Shown here: positions 40,035 through 52,000 of the stretch, one piece after another
Position numbering within the stretch: position 1 is the stretch's first letter
Layout: each line of letters begins with the position of its first letter
Source: Cinnamomum chago
Lineage: Eukaryota > Streptophyta > Magnoliopsida > Laurales > Lauraceae
Reading direction: 5' to 3'
DNA: 64,000 bases
Assembly (NCBI GenBank): GCA_038049695.1
Contig: CP142456.1
Span: 77,771,422-77,835,421, forward strand
Notes under the pieces: model-generated
The model's database searches: none
What the model saw: the letters and a program-made list of their open reading frames with translations, nothing else
What the model was told of the DNA's origin: nothing
Made by a program: the position numbers and the translations under genes

Positions 40035-43000
40035 CTTGTGTGTTTTAGGCCAATGCACAAAGCTAGATTACATGCCACAGCAGGATGTCAGCTTCATAAT
40101 ATGGGAGAAAGGGAATCTCATTATACTAAGGTTGAATGGGTTTCGCACCCAACTTGGATCTTCTTCCTCAAATCTTGTAACAGAAAATACACATCATGTC
40201 TAGCTGTACGATCCTTCAATAAATACTTGCATGCTTGTAATCAAAAGAGAAGCCCTTGGGTGAATCCTACACATAGGTTCTAGTCATAACTCATAAGATG
40301 TTCTGATCTCAGCCATCGAAACTAATCAAAAGAAAAATGCTTAAACTACCCTCACAACTTAAATAACATGATCTTTTTTATGATAGTAAGAAAGAAAAAA
40401 ATTTATTTTTTCTTTTCCCCCTTTTTTGTTGCTGTTGTGCTACATATAGGGGCCTCGGACAACATACACACAGACTCTCAGGCCAGTGTCCCTAAACATG
40501 ATAAACGAGAAAGGTAGGACCCTTATGTAGCCTGAATGGCTCATGCATATGGTTCAATGGTTACAAAGCTTTGCTTGCATCAAGAAAAAAAAATCTCAAT
40601 GGTACAACATGGTTTGAGAAACTCAACTAATAGCAAAACAAAGAAGATTCCACGAATAAAACAAGTTATGCATAGAATGAGAGATTAATCTAGAATTTTC
40701 AGGAGAAAAAATAAAATAAAATAAATCACCTGTGACCGAAGGACTTCCTTGTATGTGCCTATTTCTCTTAATGCAATAGTAAATTTGGTCATAACAGGCC
40801 CTAAGAGGACACGCATTTCGTTAATATCAGTAGGATATAGGAAACCAATTCTTGCTACAGATTGGCAACCTAGCAGAATTGATGACAGTAGTGCACCATA
40901 AGAAAGACAAGTACAGTTAGGCTTGTCACAAGAAACAACCAACATTAAAAACATTCAAGTACCCAATGCAAGACATGATGCCACATATCATCATTTTTAA
41001 TTATGCATACCACATAAACGAATAAGTTGAATGTACATAAGGCACATACAGCTATCTGAGGCATTAGCTTGGTTCCCTCAGAGCAGTAAAAGATGCCGTC
41101 ATAACTAAATGTATGATGTTTAAAATGTAGTTATTAACCAAAGAGGTTCCCCCCCAACCCCCCTTCTTTTCCCTCTTTCCTCTTTTTGAGCAGCATCTGC
41201 TATTGGATTGCATTATATTATGTCTTATCTGCACATAGCACCATCAGAAGTGGAGGGGAATTGTCTTTTGAGTTTTGAGTGTGAGTCTATGTACGCTGAG
41301 TATACCTACGTACAAATATCAAGCATGGCAAGGTTCAAAATAATGATAACAGGTCCTCTGAATGCCAAATCTTCAGGATTTCAATAAAGCTAGGACTGCT
41401 ACAACCCATTAGTATCCTCAATTTACAATAATTCCGTATAATACTTATGACTTGTGTTATAGCTCAATTAGTATTATTCACATCTAAATCGGAAAAAAGC
41501 AGTACATAGAAATAAAAAGCCTATGAAATTGAAGAGTACAAAACATACAAGAGTCTTAGTGGCAACTCTCATCTATACACCCACTAACACCAAAACAATG
41601 GTGATGTGATGAATTCTAAGATTCTTTTTTTTTTCCTCATAAAATGGATTCATTTATTGCCACTTTACAATGTACAGAGAAAGGAGAACTTTCATCATTA
41701 ACAGTTTATCTCTCTCTAATGCATGACATCTCATTTATTGCAAGAGCGCACTTTCTATGACTTCTGGAACTTGATGTATTATCAACAATTTCATAATATG
41801 TAGAAGGAAATGTGGCATCCACAATACCCCAATGCTAAAAATAAAGCGGACATAAGAAAACTTCAGGCCACCAAACAATTCAATCACAGTGGGCCCAATC
41901 AGTGATGAAAATCACATTGGACACCTAGAGGATGGAAAGCATGGTGTCCACCCAGAGCAATGAACCAAGGTGGACTCATGACTCACCTAATGAGATACAA
42001 TTTGGCCAACTCACTCATGGTGAAGCCCATCCAATGATGATAAATACATGATGGGCTCGGCCAACTGATGTTTCTCATCATGTGTTGTCTCCACCATATT
42101 TCAGTTTAGAAGGGCCCACTAAGATTTCATTTATTTGGTTGGCTACAATGTTTCCATCACCAAGTGAGCCACACCATGCATTCCATCATCAGGTGGGCTA
42201 ATCATGATTTTTCCAAGATAAGGTTGTAGTACTGAATGCTTCTATTGTTGGGTGAACAACCAAACCAGGTTTCCATCCTTTGGTGCCACCAATATCTTCC
42301 ATCATTGTGGAACCTAACAGAATGAATAATATTGTTGCTGTGGTTGCTGTTATTAATTCTTTGCACGTCATCCTGTGCAGTGGACAGGTTGTTTTCTAGT
42401 ATGTCAGCAAGTTTACATGGTAGGAAAAGGGAATAAGAGCATGAAGAAAGAAAAGAAGAGCAGCAGCTCAGATAAGGCTCCTGCAACTGAACTTGATACA
42501 TGTCATTGAAGCTTAAACCCAAAGGAACTAAAAAAAAAAAGGCTGCAGCTGTGCTGTCCAACAAAGGAACTCCAACTAAATAAAAATTTACAGCATTCAA
42601 ATAGGACAAACCTCCAAAAGCAATACTAATAGGGTCATTATGCCCTCCTCCAAACATTTCAAGAGAGCTAGCAAAAGCAATGTCCCCATCGTACCCCTCC
42701 CCAAGCCCTTCTCTGAAAAACACAAAAGACCATGCACATGATATACTTGGCAGCTAAAAGAAAGCTATATTAACAAGAAACTATATCCTGAAAGCAAGTT
42801 TAGTTAACAGCTGTTGAGGACTTGCCCAACAATGAGGCAGATTGCATACAATAGTGGCACCAAGAAAGTGCAGTCAGTACTCATCACATGTACTATATTT
42901 AACAATTGAGAGAAATCACCTAATCAGCGTAACAAAAATCATCCAAGCCATACTTCAGCCAACATCTAAAAAACCAAAGTACCTCCATTTATTTTTGAAA

Positions 43001-46000
43001 TCTAAGAAGCTGTTTGCTAGAAGAAAAGTAATCTCATAGTGCTCAGAGATCTGTTGAGCAACCTTTGTATTGAACCTTCGACTTGTTAAAAAAAGAATTT
43101 TTGAATGGTTCGACTTGTTAAAAAATTAATCTCTATGGTTTGACAAAATGAGTTAGCCGATCACTCCTTTCAGGAAAAAAAATATGAAATCCTTTTTTAC
43201 AGCAAGAAAATGAGCTCATGTTAAAATATGATCTGTCTTTCCAATACTTCAGCTATTATTTTGGCTTCCTTTGAGAGTCATCACCAACTAAGCATGATAA
43301 CTGATAAGTCCAATTTGAAAATTGGACGTACCTCAGATAGAATAGGATTTTATTTTAAATTAGTCTCATCTACATAAATTGAGGATAATTTTTGTTAAAG
43401 TTGAAAATATAAGATTTGTTTGTCACGGTTTGAGATAGTGCAGGAGTTAGATTTCAACTCGAGGTCTAGCTATTTTTTTCAATCTAAAATGCCACAGTAG
43501 TGAGAAATACAAGATTTCCCTAGCCCTATGATTCAAGGAAATGCCCATTACCTACAAAAGAAGGCCCAAAGGCCTTAGTCGAACCGTCAAAAGGGAATGC
43601 CCCGGTATATACATGTGAAATAATTACACACATGCATAATTTTTTCACTTGAAAAATGTCATCACACGTCAAAAACAATGAAAACATGCATCCTAAGGGT
43701 TTCTAGAAGATCTTTTTTAGCCCTTATATATGTTTCAAGTAGGATAATTAGGAAACAAGTTTTAGTTGGAATAAAAGTTAATAATCTGAGTTGTCTATGA
43801 ATATAGGAAGAGAAATCATAGCGTGAAAACAATAAAGGCAGGGAACATCCAGCTTTTCTATATGAGCAAGGGCACTTTTGGAAACTTCACGGGAAGGAAG
43901 AAGTGAAAACATTACGTCAACCATTTCAGCATTCCACAAAATCCAAGTCCAACCAACCCCTTTCTCTTCTTCCTAGAAGCACCAATTCTTGGAAAGTAGA
44001 GGAGGTGGAAGACATTTGTGTTTTTCTGTTACCAATTCCCACAGTGACACCAAACAAGCATGACACCTTTTTCCACAGGAAGAAAATGATTCTGATTCCT
44101 CGCCTTACAGCCTTGAATACTTTGATTTGTTTTGCCTCCTAGGATTGGTGTCGAAATTCCATTGATAACGACTCCAATGGATGTGTGAAACCTTCGAGCT
44201 TCAACTTGGAGATAGAATTTGTGATCAATCTTGTTTGAGCATGGCAGAAAATGACAGCAACAACTAACAATTAACATGAGTTACAGGGAAAAAAAGACAT
44301 TAGGATTCTTTAAGTTACCTTTTAGTGTGGCCACCAAATAAGGTAAAAGAGCAAATAACAGTTTCTAAAAATCACCTTGACCAATAATATCAATAAGAAA
44401 TTGGAAAAGTCACATTGTAAGCATCAAAAATAAAAAATACGTGCCAAAATAAAATGAGGATGTTTCCTCAGTCATTGGTGTGATAAGGAACTCATTTAAT
44501 CAATACTTTACATATAGAAATAGTAGTAACGCGTAAAAAAAGAAAACATAAAAAGGGACAAGAAAGAAACACATACGTATATTTTCGACATCCTTTGTAG
44601 AACTTTAGACCTCTCTCCCTTAGTGCCTCGGCATTTTCTTCTAGGGATTGAATCTATTTCAACATAACAAAAGTCAAGTTTCTATGTTACTGGCCACCAA
44701 AACAAATAAATAAATTGTAAAAGAACAAACAGCATATGGTTTTCAAAAAATCTGTATAAGCAGTGGCAGATCCAGAAAATTTTCCTTGACGCCCGTTTGG
44801 TAATTTACTTTTAAAATAAAGTGGAGTGAAGTGAAATGAATAAAATGAATAAAATATAAGTGAGTTATGATGATATTTTGTTTTTAGTTGTTTGGGATGA
44901 AATATTTTTTACTTTTGTATGGGGAAATGGAATTTTTTTGTCTTTTAGTGAGTAAATGTAGTTGCTTTTTTACTTTTTTTGGAAAAGATGGAGGGAGTTT
45001 TGGTAAAAAGTGCTTTTGATGGGATGTTTAACTTGACTTGGCTTCACTTGACTATATTGATAAAATTACCAAACGGGCCCTGAGGAGGCAACTATTTTTC
45101 CCCTTTTCTTGAGGTGGGGCAAAAGCATAAAAACATGGTAGATACACCCTGTCCGCCATCCTTAACTCCGATCACTTCTCTTTGATAGGTAACGCGACTA
45201 GTACCTGCAACCTCGTTGCTGTAACAATGACTCAACAAGCACCTTCCAACTTAAAAAGGACACGGAGACTTTTGACCACCTTTTATTACAGAGAGTTCTA
45301 AAAAAAGGATATAGAATAGAACCATTTTCTTTCTCTGCACAGCATTATGTGGTGCTTTCCAAGATGGTCGAGGGAGGCAATTCGAGGTAGGGGTAGTCAC
45401 CAGTCACCAATTTCAAAAAGAGGCCAAAACTTATTTTGAGGCGAATAAAATGAAAGGAACTTAAATACAAGGAGAAGGAGATGACAGAGGTACATGATTT
45501 CATTGCAATGAAAATGAGTGGGAAGTTATAACAAAAAGTTCAATAAGATTAACTTGGATATAAATTGTGTAACCGGAGACTTTTATCGCTGTGGAGAGGA
45601 TTTTGTATTGTAAGAAGAATAAGATGGTTGTTCAGAGTCCTCCTGGATGCAAGTCATTTCATAAACATTTTTATATGACTCCCCTATTCGGCTTAGGAAA
45701 TCAAACAAAAGACTGTTGAACACTGCAAATAAGATTCTGGTTTGTCCAGCAGTGCTTGCAAAACATCCAGAAGTGGCTTGCAAACTGCTCTTTTCTGCTT
45801 GATTCCATTCAGTAGTGGTGCGTAGAGTTTTCCAGCACATTCTCCTCCTTGGAACTGTTAGAGGCTATGATGCACAGATACGGCAGGGACACGGATTTTA
45901 CATAGTGAAGTATCGGATACGATATGATATGACACAATACGTTGCCCATTTTGAAGTATCCGTGAGAGGATATTTTTGTTAGTTTGTATGGCCTCAATCC

Positions 46001-49000
46001 ATCAGATGATGTAATAAATTGATTAATTTCTTTATTTATCAATAATATCATGTTTTCCTTTCATGAGATGAATGGTGTTTTATTACTATATGCACATAAC
46101 CAATGCATATGACATGTTGGTTCATGAGATAAACCGGGTCTCATTAGTATATTAGATTTGATATATGTGTATGGATGAGATCCACATACAGGAGACATAT
46201 GTCGCAAATCTTATACTTAAATATCTTCACAACCAGTGATGAGAATGAGCATCTTATCTGATAAGGTTCCAATACTTTGATCACTATGGGATAGTGTGAT
46301 TTGTCTCGATCATCAGAATGTAAGATTCTGGATCATTGTGCCGGTACATTGGATGTATTGAATGACCATGAAAAACACCTTATGCAACATTGTCTTTAGT
46401 TTAAGGTCTACTCTCATAATTCCCTAGCAATACGCTCTCAATCCCGAGACATTAATGAACTCAAGTTTCTATCTATTCATTTGCTTTTAGTCACCAATGA
46501 GTGAGGCCAACTGTAGGTCAACACCTCAGTGTCTTGGGTACGTGGTAGTAGGACTGTGAGAACATTCAATGGTCAATATGGAATCTATCTACATTATTCG
46601 CTTATGCTAATTAATGGATTTATCATTAGTAAGTGCACACCTATCTCAATTAAGAGTTAATTGGATGGTACTAATGATTACTAGAATTAATTAGGTCTCA
46701 AGGATAATAAGATATGGATCCAATTTGGTGGACATGTCCAATTGATCCATGGATATTGATAGTTAGGCCTACTTGTAGTCATAGGAAAGTTTAGGGTCTT
46801 TTTTGTAATTTATTCCTAAAACTGGAGTGCAATTGCATTTATATAGTGGAGTTATTTGCAATTAACTGTGAGCCCAGATTGCATATGAGATATGGGGTCG
46901 CGGTGTCCCAATTGGAGTCAGCTTTCTATGGAATCCCTAGTGGTCCCCACGCTAGCCTAAGTGATTAGAAAGTTACTAATCCTACTTGAACTCTAAAATG
47001 AAGGAATTAAAAAGTTACTATTTCTATTTGAAGTAAGACTTCTCATAGTGGTATTAATAAGTTACTAATTATTGTAGAAGTAAGACTTCTATTTCAAAAT
47101 TAGTAAAGAAGAGGTTGCCCAAGCTATAAAAAGGGAGCAATGGGGCCTGGACGTCCACCTTGGAATTCACGCCCAGCCCCCTATTTGTGCAAGTGTTGCA
47201 CATCTTCCTTCCTTCCCTCTTCTAGTTCTCTTCCGGTTTCTTTAAGAGCTTCCAGTTAATTTCTTTAGGAGATCCCACACATCTCCTTTAGGGCCAGTTT
47301 GGTAACTCTACTAATATAGTCAAGTCAAGTAAAGTTGATATTGAAGAAAGAATAAAATATAAGTGGATTATGATGGTATTTTGTTTTTAGTTGTTTGTTA
47401 TAGAATCTTTTTTACTTTTTGTATGGAAAAGTGGAGTTTTTTTTTTATTTTAGTGGATAAAAGTAGTTGCTTTTTGACTTTTTGTATGAAAAAGATGGGG
47501 GGAGTTTTGAATAAAGTGCATTTGATGTGACATCTTGTCTGGAAAATGGAGGCTTTACTTGACTTTGATTTAATTAGTAAAGTGCCTAACGGGCCCTTAG
47601 AGAAGAGATTTGATACGGGACATAGCGTGGAAGGCTAAGAGGTCTTGGAGATCCTACTTTACTACAAAGAAAGAGTTTCTTCATCTAGCAAGTCTTCCTC
47701 TCCATTAGAGCACAACAAAGCTCCAAAGGTATAATCTACTTCCTTGTTTGTTGTAGATTTTTATGGTTGCTTGTTATGTGTTGTTTCTATCTTCTAGATA
47801 GAGTTTATTGCTATATATGATTGATGAGTTTGAAGAACTGGATCTTGTATGTGATTTATGGCCTTATGGATACTTGATCCCTGAGTCAAGTGGGTCAAAA
47901 GCTTTGAAAACCTATCCATGAGGCCCACCTACTTCCAATATTTTTGACAAGTTTATAGTACTTTGAACCCAAAGCACGGGGTATTTGTCCCTTAGACAAT
48001 CTTTGTGATCTATCACTTGTTTTCTCGGATGCAAAGAGTGCAAAATTCCCAGCGAGTTGAAGAAGAGAAAATCCAAGGTAATGTCACTCTAGGACCTTTG
48101 CATGGTAAGCCGGAGTGATAAATACTACAAAAGCATGAATATCTCAACCTCCTGAGTGAAGAGGACAGGGAAAGTTGTTAGGGACCAGTAATGACGAAGC
48201 AGTATGACTTTAGGACCCTATCATGCCATCCGGTAGTGACTTAGGAGGTCATTTACCTTACTACTGATGAACGGAAGTTGGTTTTTTTTTTTTTATAACT
48301 GTGATGAAGGGAAGTTGTTGGTGAGGTTTGAGCAGAGTTTTGGGCTGATGGAAGAAAATACTTGTTGGAAAATGCTGCCCCAAGTGCTTCTTTTCTAGGC
48401 TTCAAAGAGGAGGAAACAGTTGCAAGTCATGGGAGAGTGGAGGCAGTTGCAGAAAGTGGGAAATTAGGTGCCAAAACTGCACTGTTGTCCACTTCCGGGC
48501 AGTTTCTGGAGTCGCCGGATAGTGGGACCCAGTCAAAAAGAACAGAATGTGAGCTGCAACATGTGGAAACTGCCAGGAACCATTCCTCGGTTGTTGTTGA
48601 GTGACGTATGCGTCTTCGGTTGTTGTAACACATTGCGCTCAGAAGTGCTTCAAACATTGCGCCCGGAAGGTGCACTGTAGATTTATCCGGAAGTGGCTAT
48701 CAAGTCTGTCCGGAAGTGTTTGACAGTAACTTTCCATGGCTTGTTTCTTGATATTTTGACCTCCATTTGTTCTGAAATTTTGAGGATATCTTCTTTATAA
48801 TGTGCCGGACTTTCCATGAGCTTTGACCCTTGCTTTGTCTTCCGGAAGTGGAAGAACTTTGACTGCTTTGACCTTTGACTTTTCCTAAAAAAAAATTGTG
48901 TCAACAATCACTGCCTGATTCTTCGTGACACAAGAAACCCCAGATGGGGCCCTTTTCCCTTCCTCGTTTAATCTGTGCTTAGTGGTCTGAGCTTAGAGTG

Positions 49001-52000
49001 GATGGGTGGGCTTTGTTTCAGGCTTGCCATCAAACTTAAAAAGTTGAAAGAGAAAATTAAGGAATGGATCAAGAACCATTTTGGGGACACAGGCTGCCAA
49101 ATCCAAACTCCTAGCCGGAATTCATAGCATTGGCAGGAAAGAGGAACACTCCGAACTCTCAGAAGCTGAAATTTCCAGAAGATAATTTGTAAAAGATGAC
49201 GTAAAAAGGCTTACAGAGGAATTGATCAGATGGAGACAAAGATCCCAGTGTCATTGGCTGAAGGATGACGATTAGAACTCGAAGTTCTTTTGTGATAGGT
49301 TCAGCAAGATTCAGGGGCAACAGTATTTATTCTATGAGGAATGGCAAAACACATTTGGAGAACCAAGAGGAGATCATCAAGCATATACATTATTTTTTTC
49401 GCCAACCTCAATGCGAAGGAAGATTAGGATAGGCCTTCCCTTAATATCCTTCAACTTCTCTTGTATTAGAGAGTAGCATGCTCTGGTTGGAAAGGCACTT
49501 TGAGGAAGGAGAAGTTAGAGATTCAGTCTTCGGTATTTGATACTTTCACTCTAGGGGCAGGCTTCCTAAAAACCATGGTGCCTCATTCATCACTCTCATT
49601 CCCAAGAAGCCAAGAGCTGATTGCATCAAGGAGTTCAGACCTATCGGCTTAATTGGTTCCATATATAAGATTCTCATAAAGTTTTGGTGGGAAGATTACA
49701 AAAGGCACTTTCTTCTATTATCACCTTTTTTCAAGGAGCTTTCATCCGAGATAGACAAATATTAGATGGAGTCCCCATTGTAAACGAGTGCATCCACTCC
49801 AAGCCTAAAGCCAATACACCTGAACTTCTTTGCAATCAGGACCAGGGAAATGCTTTCAATAGAGTTGAATGGGACCTTCTCATTTATTTGCTCTGCATAA
49901 TCGGTTTTGGCTTAAGATAGAGAAAGTGGATTCGGGAGAGTATCTCCTTGGCATCTTTCTCCATTTTAATCAACGGTTCCCCAAAGGGCTTCTTTCCAGC
50001 TCATGGAGACTACAGCAAGGTGACCCACTATCTCCTTTCTTGTTTGTCATTGTCAGAGAGGTTCTTAGCAAGATGCTTGCGGCGGCAAGTAGAGCCCACC
50101 TTTTGACTGGTTTCCAGCAAGCTCTGAATGCCCCAACTATCACTCACCAAATTCTCAGACAATACTCTCATTTTCTGTGGTACAGATGAGGATCAGATAA
50201 GAATATCTAGGGTCAACTTCTTCAAAAGCAAGTCGATTGGTGTCAGGGTAGATTATCATCTTCTCACACCCTTTGCCAATGTTATGGGATGTAGAGTGAG
50301 ATGCCAGGATCTCTTCCAGCTTCCTATGCTAGTATTCCACTTTGCAGTGGTAAGCCTCCCAAATCCATTTGTTCCCCGTGACTGAGATAATGGAAAGAAA
50401 GTTGCCTTCTTGGAAAGCAAAATCTCTCCCTCAAGGGAAGTATCACTCTCATTCAATTGGCTCTCTAATCTGCCGATATACATCATGTCCATCTTCAAGT
50501 GCCAGTGGGTGTGTCCAATCACTTAGAAGAGCTCCAACATATCTTTATATGGAATGGCAATGATTCTACAAATAAGTATCACTCGGTCGACTATATATAT
50601 CAAATTGCAAACTGAAAAAGGAGGGTGGGCTACCTTGAAGCAAATGAATAGTGTGGTGGTTGTAAGATTGGGAGAAGAGCATCAGTCTTTGGACCCATCA
50701 TTAAAGCCAAGTATAATGTTTCCACAGGTATCTGGGACACTCAGAGTCTCAAACTCCAAATTATCAGAATTCCAACCTATGGAGATTGGATAGACATTGC
50801 TTCAGTCAAGGACGATTTCCATGATAACATTAGAATTCATGTGGGTTCCGGCAACAAAGTACTCTTTTGGCCGGATTTATGAGTTGGTAAAGGACCTCTG
50901 GCAGCTCAATTTCCCAATCCATTTCGTTGTGTTCTCAACTGCCGTGTCAACAGGACCTCCTACATGGACAAACTCAATAACCAAGTTCTTTGGGGGCCCA
51001 TATTAAGAAGAAACATTTTGGACTTGAAAATAAATCAGCTTCTATCCTTTTTATGGAGACTCTCAATCAAGTCCATGTACCGGTTATGTGTGAGGATTCC
51101 AGGTTTCGAGTTCCTAACGAGGATGGCTTCTTCTCCATTCTTCCTTCTTTTCAACTATGTCTGGACCTCTAGTTTCTAGCACCCTCCACAATTTATGGAA
51201 AGCAAATGCCCCTCCCTAGAGTCATTGCATTTGCGTGGTTATCGCTTCGGGTGCCATTCTTACTATGACAGCCTTTGCCGATGCAAAAGAATTATTGTGA
51301 GACTTGTCCCGTATGCCCAGCTGATGAGAAAGCAGTGGACAACGCCTCCTAAATTGCATGTTTGTGCAAATTTATGGACAGAAGACAGCAGTGCTAATTT
51401 GGTTCAAGAAAGGTTGGGTGCTTCCTAGTACTCAACTTGATCTTTTTGAGGCTTGGAGCTACTTTGGCAAGTCATATGGAGGAAGAGTTGGGTGGAAATC
51501 ATCCTTTGTGGCTATTATTTGGTTCGTTTGGTAGGAAAGAAATTTGCTGTCATGAAGGCAACTCAATCACTGCCACAGCTTTGACTTCAAAATCAAAAAA
51601 TTTCATCGCGCATTCCATCCTACATCTCTTTCGAGGTTTACAACTAGGAGGTGGTGGCTTCTTAACAGAGGCCCTCCAAGTAGCGATTGGGTTGTCCTAC
51701 TTAAGTTTCTTTTGTTGCTCTTCAGCTGCTTCCTTGTGATTTTTCTTTTTTTGATGGTTTTCTCTTTTGGAGGCTTTAGCTTGTCAGCATATAAGCTCCA
51801 GTAACCGCTCAGCTTTGGGTTAATTCAAGTTACTATTCAAAAAAAAAAAACCATCGATTTAGTTTCCATTTTATTTTAATGATCTTGATCTATGGGAAGA
51901 TGAGTCCTCTTTTCTTCTTTATACACGTGAACGTCTATTTCATGTTGGGAAACAAGATAATTTAGCCTGGAATCTTAACAAGAAACCCTGGTTTTTCAAT

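Noticed and set aside
42202-42723. A separate minus-strand gene of 173 codons
   Set aside because: Only the first 34 codons are coding (AGD3 exon 3); the rest is intron 3 after a GT donor.
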